Assembly (NCBI RefSeq): GCF_902497855.1
Contig: NZ_CABVHU010000010.1
Coordinates: 226,318 to 290,317 of the forward strand
DNA from: Pseudomonas fluorescens
Lineage (GTDB): Bacteria > Pseudomonadota > Gammaproteobacteria > Pseudomonadales > Pseudomonadaceae
Reading direction: 5' to 3'
DNA length: 64,000 nt
Shown here: piece after piece, positions 35,033 through 44,338 of the stretch
How positions within the stretch are numbered: the stretch's first letter is position 1
Layout: each line of letters begins with the position of its first letter
Program-made: the position numbers and the translations under genes
The notes under the pieces: model-generated
What the model was told of the DNA's origin: nothing
Database searches by the model: none
The model's input: only the letters and a program-made list of their open reading frames with translations

Positions 35033-35523
35033 CTCAGCCTCGCGCGATTGTGCCGACTCAACTGGCGATTGGCATCGGCGTGATGGCCATCAGCGCCGTG
35101 TTGGCGTTCGGCGCGTATCGGTTTCCCCCGGAGATGGGGTTCGTCATCCTCGGGGCGCACGTCTATCCCTTTGCCGTAGCGGTATTCCTCGGCGCCGTGG
35201 GCCTGTTCCTGAGCTATCAGGCAATCACGGGTGGATTTCGCGAACTGGCCGACGACACCGACGGGACGGCTGGCGTTATACCCGGTGGAAAGGCCGGTGC
35301 GGCCTGGGTCACGGCGGGCCTGCTGGGGGTCGCCTTGCTCATCAACTTCATCGGGTTCGTGTTGGCCGCCGCGTTGTTGTTTGCCTGTTCGGCACGGGGT
35401 TTCGGCAGCCGCCGCCCGGTGCGCGATCTCGCCATCGGCATGGCCCTGACCCTGCCGATTTACTGGCTGTTCAACGCCGGGCTGGGGGTTTCCCTTCCGC
35501 CCCTGGTCAACGCCTGGATCTGA
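35029..35523 (+). CDS. tctB: Tripartite tricarboxylate transporter small subunit
   Basis: A 164-residue protein with four hydrophobic helices, the size and layout of TctB. The ATG is coupled to the tctC stop (ATGA overlap). It is poorly conserved in sequence, as usual for this subunit, so the assignment rests on helices and gene order. Confidence 0.88.
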   Translation: MTQPRAIVPTQLAIGIGVMAISAVLAFGAYRFPPEMGFVILGAHVYPFAVAVFLGAVGLFLSYQAITGGFRELADDTDGTAGVIPGGKAGAAWVTAGLLGVALLINFIGFVLAAALLFACSARGFGSRRPVRDLAIGMALTLPIYWLFNAGLGVSLPPLVNAWI

Positions 35524-35547
35524 ACCGGGCCGAAGGAGATCGATAGG

Positions 35548-37056
35548 GTGGACATTCTCGCAAGCCTGGCGATGGGGTTTTCCTCGGCACTGACGCCGAT
35601 CAATCTGATGTGGGGGTTTATCGGCTGTTTGTTGGGCACTGCAATTGGTGTCTTGCCGGGGATCGGGCCGGCGCTGACGGTGGCCCTGCTGTTGCCGATC
35701 ACCGCCAAGGTCGATCCCACCGGGGCCCTGATCATGTTTGCCGGTATCTATTACGGCGCCCAGTTCGGCGGCTCGACCACCTCCATCCTGCTCAACACCC
35801 CCGGTGAATCGTCGTCCATGGTCACGGCCCTGGAGGGCAATCTCATGGCCCGCAACGGTCGTGCGGGGCCGGCCCTGGCCACGGCGGCGATCGGCTCATT
35901 CGTGGCTGGCACCATCGCGACCGTACTGCTGACCCTGTTTGCCCCTCTTGTGGCCAAACTCGCGCTCAAGTTCGGTCCCGCGGAGTATTTCGCGATTCTG
36001 GTGCTGTCCTTCACTACAGTGTCTGCGGTACTCGGGGCTTCGATGCTGCGAGGTTTCGCGTCATTGGGGATCGGCCTGACCGTGGGCTTGATCGGCCTGG
36101 ACTCGACTTCGGGCATTGCCCGGTACACCTTGGGAGTCCCCGAGCTGGTGGATGGCATTGAGGTGGTGCTCGTGGCGGTCGGGTTGTTTGCCGTGGGCGA
36201 GGCCTTGTACAGCCTGCTCTATCAAAAAGAAGCAGCAGCCGGCCGGCATCGGTTGACCTCGTTGTGGATGACGCGCTCCGACTGGAAGCGTTCGGTGCCC
36301 GCCTGGCTGCGGGGCACGCTGATCGGTTTTCCCTTCGGTTCCATTCCGGCCGGTGGTGCCGAAATTCCGACCTTTCTGTCCTATTCGACCGAACGCAAGC
36401 TCAGCAAATACCCGAAAGAATTCGCCGCCAGCAAGGGCGAGGGCGCCATCGAAGGCGTCGCCGGCCCCGAAGCCGCCAACAACGCGAGCGCCACCGGTTC
36501 TCTGGTGCCGCTGCTGACGCTGGGCATTCCCACCTCCGCCACCGCGGCGATCCTGTTGGCCGCGTTCCAGAACTACAACCTGCAACCGGGACCGATGCTC
36601 TTCGAGACCTCGGGGGACCTGGTCTGGACATTGGTGGCCTCGCTGTACATCGGCAACGTCATTCTGCTGGTGTTGAACCTGCCGCTGGTGGGCCTCTGGG
36701 TCAAACTCCTGCAGATCCCCCGGCCGTACCTGAATGCCGGCATTCTGGTGTTCGCCACCATCGGAGTGTATGGCATGCGCCACTCTTCCTTCGATCTGTT
36801 GCTGATGCTGGCGATCGGTTGGGGCGGGGTGCTGATGCGGCGCTTCGACTTCCCCGTCGCCCCGGTGATCGTCGGCATGCTGCTGGGGCCGATGGCCGAG
36901 AAACAACTGCGTAACGCCTTGTCCATCAGCGAGGGAGACTGGACGGTGTTTTTGACGCAACCCATCTCGGCGGCGTTCCTGGCGCTGACATTGCTGGTGC
37001 TGCTGGTGCCTCATCTGCTGCATGCGCGGGGTATCAAGTTGCATGAGGATGATTGA
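35548..37056 (+). CDS. tctA: Tripartite tricarboxylate transporter large subunit
   Basis: A 502-residue inner-membrane protein with about eleven helices. TctA motifs are present: G-V-L-P-G-I-G-P-A near the N-terminus and the inverted counterpart F-G-S-I-P-A-G-G-A-E-I-P-T-F. The GTG start has a strong AAGGAG site. It completes the tctCBA operon, whose carboxylate substrate is not revealed by sequence; no tctDE two-component pair is adjacent. Confidence 0.93.
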   Translation: MDILASLAMGFSSALTPINLMWGFIGCLLGTAIGVLPGIGPALTVALLLPITAKVDPTGALIMFAGIYYGAQFGGSTTSILLNTPGESSSMVTALEGNLMARNGRAGPALATAAIGSFVAGTIATVLLTLFAPLVAKLALKFGPAEYFAILVLSFTTVSAVLGASMLRGFASLGIGLTVGLIGLDSTSGIARYTLGVPELVDGIEVVLVAVGLFAVGEALYSLLYQKEAAAGRHRLTSLWMTRSDWKRSVPAWLRGTLIGFPFGSIPAGGAEIPTFLSYSTERKLSKYPKEFAASKGEGAIEGVAGPEAANNASATGSLVPLLTLGIPTSATAAILLAAFQNYNLQPGPMLFETSGDLVWTLVASLYIGNVILLVLNLPLVGLWVKLLQIPRPYLNAGILVFATIGVYGMRHSSFDLLLMLAIGWGGVLMRRFDFPVAPVIVGMLLGPMAEKQLRNALSISEGDWTVFLTQPISAAFLALTLLVLLVPHLLHARGIKLHEDD

Positions 37057-37082
37057 GACGGTCGTTGCGGTGAACGCTTGCG

Positions 37083-37850
37083 TCAGGCCTTGACCCAGCG
37101 TTGACGGCTCCAGCTGCTCAAGGTGTCGACGGCGAATACCAGGATCAGCATGGCCAGAATCACCGTGCTGGCCTGAGCTTCCTGGAACAGGCTGAGGCTG
37201 ACATAGAGCATTTGTCCCAAACCCCCGGCGCCGACGAAGCCGAGCACGCTGGCCATGCGGATATTGTTTTCCCAGCGGTACAGGATGTAGGCCAGCAGCT
37301 GTGGAAACAGGTTGGGCAGGGTCCCGTAACAGAACGCCAAAACCGCATTGCCGCCCTGCAGGCGGATGGCTTCGGCGGGTTGCGGCGGGGTATTTTCCAG
37401 CGCTTCGGCGAACAGCCGGCCGAGCACGCCGGTGGTGTGCAGGGCTAATGCCAGGGTACCGGCATTGGGCCCGAGGCCGGCGGCAAGCACCATCAGCGCG
37501 GCCCACACCAGTTCCGGCACCGCGCGCAGGGCATTGAGCACCAGGCGCGATGCGCTTTGCAAAGGCCAGCCGAAGCGTCCAGCCGCGGGCAATGCCAATA
37601 GCAGACCGAAGACCGCCGCGAGCAGGGTGCCCAGGGCAGACATGGCAATGGTTTCCAGGGCGCCGTGACCGATGGCTTGCAGATGGCCCGCGCTCAGGTC
37701 CGGGCTGAGAAAACGCTGGGCATAAGCGCCCATCCGGTTCAGGTTGCCACTGCCGCCGAGCTCGCCGAGGTCGATGCCCAGGTAGATGAACGAAGCAACG
37801 ACCGCTGCGCCGATGCACAGCAGCAGGACCAGGTTCAACAGGCGATTCAT
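37083..37850 (-). CDS. phnE: PhnE-type ABC permease, second copy
   Basis: A 255-residue permease with about six helices and the EAA-type loop (L-R-A-V-P-E-L-V-W-A). Its start overlaps the upstream permease stop (ATGA). It is the last gene of the four-gene operon read 40313 to 37083. The two permeases would form a heterodimer. Confidence 0.88.
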   Translation of the reverse strand: MNRLLNLVLLLCIGAAVVASFIYLGIDLGELGGSGNLNRMGAYAQRFLSPDLSAGHLQAIGHGALETIAMSALGTLLAAVFGLLLALPAAGRFGWPLQSASRLVLNALRAVPELVWAALMVLAAGLGPNAGTLALALHTTGVLGRLFAEALENTPPQPAEAIRLQGGNAVLAFCYGTLPNLFPQLLAYILYRWENNIRMASVLGFVGAGGLGQMLYVSLSLFQEAQASTVILAMLILVFAVDTLSSWSRQRWVKA

Positions 37851-38674
37851 GTCAGCCTCCAGCGCAGCAGGCGGCTGAGTTGATCGGCGAGCAGCACCAG
37901 CACGAGGAACGTCAGCAACAGACTGGCTACCTCACCGCCGGCGAACATGCGCAACGACAGGTCCATTTGCTGGCCCAGGCCGCCGGCCCCGACGAAGCCC
38001 ATCACCACCGAGGCGCGGATGGCGCATTCCCAGCGGTACACCGTGTACGACAACAGCTCTGCAGCGACATTGGGCAGGATCCCGTAGCAAAAGGCGGCCA
38101 GCCGACCGCTGCCGGACTGCAGCAGCGCGTGGGCCGGGCGTTGGTCGACCGATTCGAAAATTTCCGCGTAGACCTTGCCCAACATGCCGCTGTAGGTAAT
38201 GGCAATGGCCAGCACCCCGGCCGTCGGACCGAGGCCGACGGCGCGCACGAACAGCAGGGCCCAGACGATTTCCGGCACGCTGCGCAGGAAGATCAGCACG
38301 CCGCGCACGGGCCAGCGCAGCAGTCGGCCCCAAAAAACCGGGTGGCCGGCACGGGAGGCAGCGGACAGCGACAGGGCACGACTGGCCAGCAGGCTGGCGG
38401 GGATTGCCAACAGCAACGCCAGGGCCATGCCGGCCGTGGCGATGGCCAGGGTCTGCAGGGTGGCTTGCAACAACAGCTCGATGAACGCCTCGTCATGGGC
38501 GGGTGGCCAGAAGGCTGACACGAACTTGCCGATCTCGCTCTGGCTGTCACTGGCTACCAGTACGCTCAGGTCCAACTCGCTGAAGTGGATGCCAGGCCAT
38601 AGCAGGACAAGGGCCAGCAGCGTGAGGAGCAGGCGGGGGCGGGTGGCGGGATCTCGGGTATCGCGACTCAGCAT
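37847..38674 (-). CDS. phnE: PhnE-type ABC permease, first copy
   Basis: A 275-residue permease homologous to its neighbour, with the loop motif L-R-S-V-P-E-I-V-W-A and G-F-V-G-A-G-G-L-G-Q near the C-terminus. It overlaps the ATPase gene by seven bases and the second permease by four, so all are tightly coupled. Confidence 0.88.
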   Translation of the reverse strand: MLSRDTRDPATRPRLLLTLLALVLLWPGIHFSELDLSVLVASDSQSEIGKFVSAFWPPAHDEAFIELLLQATLQTLAIATAGMALALLLAIPASLLASRALSLSAASRAGHPVFWGRLLRWPVRGVLIFLRSVPEIVWALLFVRAVGLGPTAGVLAIAITYSGMLGKVYAEIFESVDQRPAHALLQSGSGRLAAFCYGILPNVAAELLSYTVYRWECAIRASVVMGFVGAGGLGQQMDLSLRMFAGGEVASLLLTFLVLVLLADQLSRLLRWRLT

Positions 38675-39465
38675 CGGGGAATCTGCACAACCAAGGGCGC
38701 CGGAGGCACTGGCGACGACTGCAGCTGCTCATTGGCGTAGAGCTTGTCGAGCAGCTCGCGGTCGACGGCATCGGCGGGCAGGTCGAACAGGATCTGCCCG
38801 TCACGCAAGCCGATGATCCGCGAAAAATGCGCCAGGGCCAGTTCCACCGCATGCAGGCTGGCGACCAGGGTGACGTTGTGTTCCCGGGCATGGCGGCACA
38901 GCACCGACAGCGTGTGCTCGGCCAACACCGGGTCCATGGCCGATACCGGCTCATCGGCCAGCAACACCTCGGGCGCTTGATACAACACCCGGGCGATGCC
39001 CACGCGCTGCAGCTGGCCACCGGACAGTTGCTGGCATTGCGCAAACAACTTGTCGCCCAGGTCCAGCCTGGCCAATGCGTTGCGCGCGCCCGGAATATCC
39101 AGCGGATGCAACAGATTGAGCAGGCTCTTGCCCAGACTCCACTGGCCCAGCTTGCCGGCAAGGACCGCGGTGACCACGCGCTGGCGTGGTGGCAGCGGGG
39201 GCGCTTGATGGATCAGCCCGATGCGCGCGCGCAGACGCTGGCGCTGCCGGGCAGACAGCTGCCAGGCCCGCTCGCCGAGCACCTGCAACTCACCGCTGCC
39301 AGGGCGCAGGGCGGTGGCCAGCAGGTTGAGCAGGCTCGACTTGCCCGCCCCGGACGGGCCGATGATGGCGACCTGTTCCCGTGCCGAGATGTGCAGGTCC
39401 ACGCCATGCAGCGCCCGGACGCCGTTGGCGTGGGTGAGGCCGACCTGGGTCAGGTGCAACGTCAT
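38668..39465 (-). CDS. phnC: PhnC-type ABC transporter ATPase
   Basis: A 265-residue ATPase with Walker A G-P-S-G-A-G-K-S-S, signature L-S-G-G-Q-L-Q-R-V and Walker B L-L-A-D-E-P-V-S, like phosphonate-type PhnC. It overlaps both neighbours by a few bases. Together with the binding protein and two permeases it forms a complete importer. Confidence 0.9.
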   Translation of the reverse strand: MTLHLTQVGLTHANGVRALHGVDLHISAREQVAIIGPSGAGKSSLLNLLATALRPGSGELQVLGERAWQLSARQRQRLRARIGLIHQAPPLPPRQRVVTAVLAGKLGQWSLGKSLLNLLHPLDIPGARNALARLDLGDKLFAQCQQLSGGQLQRVGIARVLYQAPEVLLADEPVSAMDPVLAEHTLSVLCRHAREHNVTLVASLHAVELALAHFSRIIGLRDGQILFDLPADAVDRELLDKLYANEQLQSSPVPPAPLVVQIPRC

Positions 39466-40313
39466 TTGAGCAGGTCGGCGGCGCGTGCGGCTTCTTCGAT
39501 GCCCTTGTAGTTGTCAGGGTTGGTTTCGATGAACCGGCTGGCGGCCTGTAGATCGAGGATTTCCTTGTCCTTCGGTTTCGCCGGGTCGAGCGCCAGGAAG
39601 GCGGCCTTGATCTTCGCCGCCAGCGCCGGGTCGAGGGTCCCGCGCACCGTCCAGTTGTAATCGAAGTAGGCCGGGGTGGTGGCAAACACTTTGACCTTGG
39701 TGGTGTCGACCTTGCCGGCGGCGACCAGTTTTTCCCAGACGCTGGCGTTCAGGACTCCGGCGTCCACCTTGCCGGCCTGGACCCAGGCGACGGTGGCGTC
39801 ATGGGCACCGGAGTAGCCCACTCGACTGAAGTAGGTTTCCGGCTTGATGCCGTCCTTGAGCATGAAAAAGCGCGGCATGAGGCTGCCTGAAGTGGAGGAC
39901 ACCGAGCCGAAGGCAAAGGTCTTGCCCTTGAGGTCGGCCAGCGACTTGACGGCCGGGTCGGCCGTGATGAATTTGCTGGTGAACTGAGCGTCCTGTTCGC
40001 GCTGTACCAGCGGTATGGCATTGCCGGTTTTCAGGCGGGCCTGCACAAACGTGAAGCCGCCCAGCCAGGCCATGTCGATCCGGTCGGTAGCGAGCGCCTC
40101 GACCACGGCCGGATAGTCGCTCACGGGCACGAACTCGACCTTCATGCCTAATTGCTGTTCCAGGTAAGCGCCAAGCGGCTTGAACTTGCGCAACAGTTCG
40201 GTGGGCGCTTCATCGGGAATGGCGCTGACTTTCAGGGTGTCGGCGGCCTGGGCCAGCAGGGTGCAAAAAGACAGGGTCAAGCCGACGGCCAATGCCAGGG
40301 GGCGTTTGAACAT
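39462..40313 (-). CDS. phnD: PhnD-family substrate-binding protein
   Basis: A 283-residue periplasmic protein with signal peptide cleavage after A-Q-A-A. Features of the PhnD family are W-L-G-G-F-T-F-V-Q-A-R and a conserved S-x-x-S-x-S-G in S-V-S-S-T-S-G-S, which cradles a tetrahedral oxyanion. Family members bind phosphonates, phosphite or hypophosphite, and one branch is annotated as a putative selenate binder. No phosphonate-lyase or phosphite-dehydrogenase genes are nearby, so the ligand is open. The start at 40313 has GGAG seven bases upstream. Confidence 0.87.
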   Translation of the reverse strand: MFKRPLALAVGLTLSFCTLLAQAADTLKVSAIPDEAPTELLRKFKPLGAYLEQQLGMKVEFVPVSDYPAVVEALATDRIDMAWLGGFTFVQARLKTGNAIPLVQREQDAQFTSKFITADPAVKSLADLKGKTFAFGSVSSTSGSLMPRFFMLKDGIKPETYFSRVGYSGAHDATVAWVQAGKVDAGVLNASVWEKLVAAGKVDTTKVKVFATTPAYFDYNWTVRGTLDPALAAKIKAAFLALDPAKPKDKEILDLQAASRFIETNPDNYKGIEEAARAADLLK

Positions 40314-40496
40314 GAAAATTCTCCGGTACATTAACGCAAGAATGTCAAGGCGCCGGGCACAGGCTAATGCTGCAAGGCGCTTGGTGAGGGTAGACGAAAT
40401 GGAGCGATAATGACCGCCCGGGCCCAATTGCCACCCATCGTCAAGGGTGACAATCAACCCAGGGCGGACCGGGCCTGCCCAGTCCGCGAGGCAGGA

Positions 40497-41027
40497 TCAG
40501 CTTTGGCAAAACCGAATCCGGTTACCGAAAGGGTCATGGACTTCCAGGACTTGGCCCCAGCCCTGCTGAACAATTTCCGGCCGTCCGTAGCCATAGCGTT
40601 TGGCTAGCAATTCATCCCGCAGCCGTTCGATATTGTGCATGGGCACAAATACCGTGGAACCGGGGCTCGCATCGCCATGATGTTCGGACAGATGCAGTTG
40701 CAGGCCGTCTCGGCTGATCCCCAGGTACAGCGGGAGATCGGCTTCGAAGCGGTGCTCGAATTCGACGCTGAAACCCAGGAAATCCAGGTAAAACTCCCGT
40801 GCCTTGATTTCGTCGAACATCCGCAATATCGGGATGGGTTTGTCGAACGTAATCGCGGGTGGGGTGTGTTCCTGGGGCAGCATCGCTGACGCGGTGTTCC
40901 AGTCCTTGTAGCCCAGTTGCTGCGCAACCAGTTCAAGCGCGGTGGCGTGAGGCACCGCTTGATTGCGCGTCTCCAGCGAGGCACGCAGCCGCTTGGCCAT
41001 CTGCTTGGCTTGTTCGATCGAAAACAT
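40497..41027 (-). CDS. Glyoxalase-superfamily protein (VOC fold)
   Basis: A 176-residue protein. The first ~60 residues are a helical domain (A-L-E-L-V-A-Q-Q-L-G-Y-K-D-W-N-T-A-S), and the rest is a VOC domain typical of bleomycin-resistance/glyoxalase-like proteins (F-Y-L-D-F-L-G-F, Q-L-H-L-S-E-H, V-H-D-P-F-G-N-R-I-R-F). The C-terminal glutamate and central histidine fit a metal or ligand site. AGGAG precedes the ATG at 41027. The substrate is unknown. Confidence 0.82.
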   Translation of the reverse strand: MFSIEQAKQMAKRLRASLETRNQAVPHATALELVAQQLGYKDWNTASAMLPQEHTPPAITFDKPIPILRMFDEIKAREFYLDFLGFSVEFEHRFEADLPLYLGISRDGLQLHLSEHHGDASPGSTVFVPMHNIERLRDELLAKRYGYGRPEIVQQGWGQVLEVHDPFGNRIRFCQS

Positions 41028-41383
41028 CGTTACTCCTGTAGTCGAGGCATTCTGGTGCTCGCGTTGCCAAATCCCGACCGTCAAGAGATACGACATGATT
41101 GGGAAAAAACAGATGCTTTCACCTTTCCCGGCGGAAGCGAGCGGCGGGCAGCAGCGGCCCGGGCTGATGATACATAGGCGCTGGCGGGTGCGGAAGGTTT
41201 TCCTGGCAGTTCGTCACCGTCACGGGGGACTTCAGTGAAGACATTCAATGGCCAGGGTACTGGCGAATCGAGAACAAAGCGTCTGTTGTCCTTTTGGCGG
41301 CATCTACTGGCTTATTGGCGTTAGCCGGTCAACAGCAGGCAGGTTACAGTCGTCGCTACGTTCCCGGCGCCCGGATGATGCTT

Positions 41384-42382
41384 ATGACCCGCCCTCGCTT
41401 CTTGCCTGACAACTTCACCCTGACCTTGATCGGCGTGGTGGTTCTCGCCAGCATCCTGCCGGCCAGCGGTCAAATAGGCGTCGGCTTTGGCTGGCTGACC
41501 AACATCGCCATCGGCCTGCTGTTTTTCCTCCATGGCGCCAAGCTGTCGCGCGAGTCGATCATTGCCGGTGCGGGACATTGGCGCCTGCATCTGCTGGTGT
41601 TCGGCCTGACCTTTGTCCTGTTCCCGCTGCTCGGCCTGGCGCTCAAACCCTTGTTGTCACCGCTGATCGGCAACGATCTGTACATGGGCATGCTCTACCT
41701 CTGCGCACTGCCCGCCACTGTACAGTCGGCGATCGCTTTCACCTCTCTGGCCCGTGGCAACATTCCGGCGGCGATTTGCAGTGCGGCGGCGTCCAGCCTG
41801 TTCGGGATCTTTCTCACGCCATTGCTGGTGACCTTGCTGCTGGATGTGCACGGTGAGGGCGGTTCGACCCTCGATGCGATTCTGAAAATCAGCGTGCAAC
41901 TGTTGCTACCGTTCATTGCCGGACAGATTGCCCGGCGCTGGATCGGTGCATGGGTAACGCGCAACAAGCACTGGCTGAAATTCGTTGATCAGGGCTCGAT
42001 CCTGCTGGTGGTCTACGGTGCGTTCAGCGCGGCGGTAGTCGAAGGCATCTGGCATCAGATTCCGCTCTGGGCGCTGGCCGGGCTGGTGGTGGTGTGCTGC
42101 ATCCTGTTGGCGTTGGTGCTGGTGATCGCCACCGTGTCGGCCAAAGCCCTGGGCTTCAATGAGGAAGACCGCATCACCATCCTGTTCTGTGGTTCGAAGA
42201 AAAGCCTGGCGACCGGTGTGCCGATGGCCCAGGTGCTGTTCGCCGGCAGCACCCTGGGGGTGTTGATCCTGCCGCTGATGCTGTTTCACCAGATTCAGCT
42301 GATGGTGTGTGCGGTGTTGGCGCAGCGCTTCGCCAATCGCTCGGAAACGGTCGCGGAACTGATGGGCCAGGTCGATCCCTGA
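41384..42382 (+). CDS. SBF-like transporter (YfeH/bile acid:sodium symporter-related)
   Basis: A 332-residue membrane protein with about ten helices, starting P-D-N-F-T-L-T-L-I and carrying F-L-H-G-A-K-L-S-R-E and the late C-G-S-K-K-S-L-A-T-G-V-P motif of the SBF-like family. The natural substrate is unknown. The start is uncertain among ATGs at 41375, 41378 and 41384; the last has a GGA eight bases upstream. Confidence 0.85.
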   Translation: MTRPRFLPDNFTLTLIGVVVLASILPASGQIGVGFGWLTNIAIGLLFFLHGAKLSRESIIAGAGHWRLHLLVFGLTFVLFPLLGLALKPLLSPLIGNDLYMGMLYLCALPATVQSAIAFTSLARGNIPAAICSAAASSLFGIFLTPLLVTLLLDVHGEGGSTLDAILKISVQLLLPFIAGQIARRWIGAWVTRNKHWLKFVDQGSILLVVYGAFSAAVVEGIWHQIPLWALAGLVVVCCILLALVLVIATVSAKALGFNEEDRITILFCGSKKSLATGVPMAQVLFAGSTLGVLILPLMLFHQIQLMVCAVLAQRFANRSETVAELMGQVDP

Positions 42383-42409
42383 TCGTCAGGACTTGAGCCA
42401 CCCAAACCA

Positions 42410-42916
42410 TCATCCGCGTTTGGGCAGCTTCCAGTCCGGCCGGATGAAATGGCAGGTGTAGCCGTTGGGATAGTGTTCGAGATAGTCCTGATGCTCCGGC
42501 TCCGCTTCCCAGAACGGGCCGGCGGGCACGATCTCGGTGACCACCTTGTCGGGCCAGAGACCGGAGGCATCGGCGTCGGCCACCGTGTTTTGGGCCACGC
42601 GCTGCTGTTCTTCGTCGAGGTAGAACAGGGCAGAGCGGTAGCTTGTACCGATATCATTACCCTGACGGTTCTTCGTCGTCGGGTCGTGGATCTGGAAGAA
42701 AAACTCGAGGACCTGGCGATAGCTGATCAGGTCCGGATCGAACTCGATCTCGATCGCTTCGGCGTGGGTGCCATGGTTGCGATAGGTGGCGTTGTCCACA
42801 TCGCCGCCGGTATAGCCCACCCGCGTGGACAACACGCCGCGTTGGCGCCTGATCAGAGCCTGCATGCCCCAGAAACAACCGCCGGCCAGAACGGCCTTTT
42901 CAGTTCGCGTGCTCAT
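42410..42916 (-). CDS. msrA: Peptide-methionine (S)-S-oxide reductase
   Basis: A 168-residue repair enzyme for oxidised methionine. The catalytic Cys14 is in G-G-C-F-W-G, and G-Y-T-G-G and the R-N-H-G-T-H-A-E-A motif are present. The ATG is at 42916; no msrB is adjacent. It converges with the SBF-like transporter gene. Confidence 0.94.
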   Translation of the reverse strand: MSTRTEKAVLAGGCFWGMQALIRRQRGVLSTRVGYTGGDVDNATYRNHGTHAEAIEIEFDPDLISYRQVLEFFFQIHDPTTKNRQGNDIGTSYRSALFYLDEEQQRVAQNTVADADASGLWPDKVVTEIVPAGPFWEAEPEHQDYLEHYPNGYTCHFIRPDWKLPKRG

Positions 42917-43027
42917 TTTACAGTCCTTGCGCTCAGTGAATTTGCCCGGTGAATGTCTCGGCGCAAATGCTCTCACCGGGCTGCCGAGTATCGACCCCGG
43001 CCCGTGCGAACGTCAATTTCATCAGTG

Positions 43028-43068
43028 GGCGGCTGGCCATAGTATTTTTGCTTCCAGCCGCCGTTTTT
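43028..43068 (+). terminator. Hairpin with T-tract upstream of the candidate sRNA
   Basis: GGCGGCTGG (43028-43036) pairs with CCAGCCGCC (43054-43062) across a 17-base loop and is followed by GTTTTTC. It would stop plus-strand transcripts coming from the msrA antisense side and insulate the RNA that follows. Confidence 0.45.
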
Positions 43069-43129
43069 CATGAAGGAAATCGGTCTAAAAATCGAGTTCA
43101 ACGTTTAGCGCTTCTTTGCTACTCTGAAG

Positions 43130-43364
43130 TTGTAGGTGAAGACGCAGACTGATGCGCAAAGCGGATAGCGAGGAAACGTGGGGCGCGTTCCGAAGGGTAC
43201 ACGGTTAGAAAGATCTCCGCGCTGAGATCCAGCCCTTATGCCGTGTGAAGCAGAAGAGCGCAAAACTCTTCTGTCAGAGTCCTGATAAACCTTGTAAGCC
43301 AGAGACCAGCGCTGGCCACCTACTCAACTTTCACTCACTAAGCCCGCCTTGTGCGGGCTTTTTC
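43130..43364 (+). ncRNA. Candidate structured small RNA of unknown family
   Basis: There is no open frame of note, but successive hairpins are visible. GGAAACG/CGTTCC is at 43172-43191. An outer ACACGG/CCGTGT pair (43199-43246) encloses GATCTC-CGCGCT-GAGATC (43212-43229). AGAAGAG-CGCAAAA-CTCTTCT is at 43252-43272, and GCCAG/CTGGC at 43298-43316. It ends in a textbook terminator (43341-43363). A TACTCT -10-like element lies near 43120, so the 5' end is approximate. It is not 6S, tmRNA, SRP RNA or RNase P RNA by their known landmarks, and no gene follows that it could control in cis. Confidence 0.6.
43341..43363 (+). terminator. Strong intrinsic terminator of the candidate sRNA
   Basis: AGCCCGC-CTTGT-GCGGGCT followed by TTTT. 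An outer CTCAC/GTGAG pair extends the stem. Confidence 0.85.
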
Positions 43365-43498
43365 GTGAGGGCTGCGGGTGGCGTATTTGAATCGACGGGA
43401 CACGGATTCAACGATCCGCCATAAAGCGGCGATGAAGTTGAGCCGGCGCCGCGAGGCTCTGTGTCACGCTGCATTTCCCGCGCCGGATCGGGTAAATC

Positions 43499-44047
43499 CT
43501 AGTTGATGCTTGAATGGTCGGCCTTTGCCTCCAGTCTGGAAGCCCGTTTGCTGACCTCGCTGATGTCGACAGGACTCAACGTGGTATAGGCGCCACCGAC
43601 GCGGAAGGTTGCGGGGATGCCCTCCTTATAAAATTCGCGGCGTTTTTCGTTGCCTACGGCGAACCATCCATCAGCGCGCAGTGCTTTTTCCAGAGCCTCG
43701 CGCTCTTCTGGTTGAAATTCCAGGCGAATGGATCGGTAGGTCAGTTTCTCCAGTGCCACATCCGTGATCTTGGGGCTTCCCATAGGATCTGCCTCGATGG
43801 AAAAGTTGTCCGTGACATCCAGTGTTATTTCAGCGCTACTGGCGGTTGCGCCAAAAACGACCATTGGCTTGCTGCGTGTGCACGATAGGTAGTTTTGGAA
43901 ATCAACGCACTCTGTAAATCCTTGCGCTTTCCCCAGCGCTTGGGATCCAGGAACAAAGAGTCCCGAAACCTGAACGGTTGTCAGACGTTCAGCAGAATGG
44001 GCAGTGCCTGCCACGAGTAGAAGAAAGATCGCGCCCAGCTTGTTCAT
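43499..44047 (-). CDS. Exported hypothetical protein
   Basis: A 182-residue protein with a clear signal peptide (L-G-A-I-F-L-L-L-V-A-G-T-A-H-S-A). The mature part has two cysteines (E-C-V-D-F and L-S-C-T-R), likely a disulfide, and mixed beta/alpha content. I do not recognise the family. AAGGAG lies just upstream of the ATG. Composition is somewhat less GC-rich than average. Confidence 0.7.
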   Translation of the reverse strand: MNKLGAIFLLLVAGTAHSAERLTTVQVSGLFVPGSQALGKAQGFTECVDFQNYLSCTRSKPMVVFGATASSAEITLDVTDNFSIEADPMGSPKITDVALEKLTYRSIRLEFQPEEREALEKALRADGWFAVGNEKRREFYKEGIPATFRVGGAYTTLSPVDISEVSKRASRLEAKADHSSIN

Positions 44048-44338
44048 ATCCCAGCTCCTTCAGACCTTTTGAGTTTGAAATGAATCGTGGATCGCCTGCC
44101 GATCTCTAGTGCTCTACTCGCTATACCGTGCTGGCAATTTCCTCACGTGGGGATGTTAGCCGTTAAAATAGCTTGCGGTCGTTGCGTGACACATTAGTTC
44201 AGAATCTGCACTGTTCCTGAAGCAAGCTCAGATGGAGATGTAGAAAGGTATAAGTTTGACCAAGGCGATGCGTGTTTATTCAAAACGAAATACTGTTTTG
44301 GGTGTAAAGTCAGGTTAACAATCAGGGAGAAATATCTC

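Noticed and set aside
36061..37818. Long minus-strand open frame across tctA and the second permease gene
   Set aside because: It overlaps both genes out of frame and has no recognisable motifs.
43220..43290. CTGAGA and CCTGAT strings suggesting a TPP riboswitch
   Set aside because: The remaining conserved TPP elements and a downstream thiamine gene are missing; the strings fall in unrelated hairpins.
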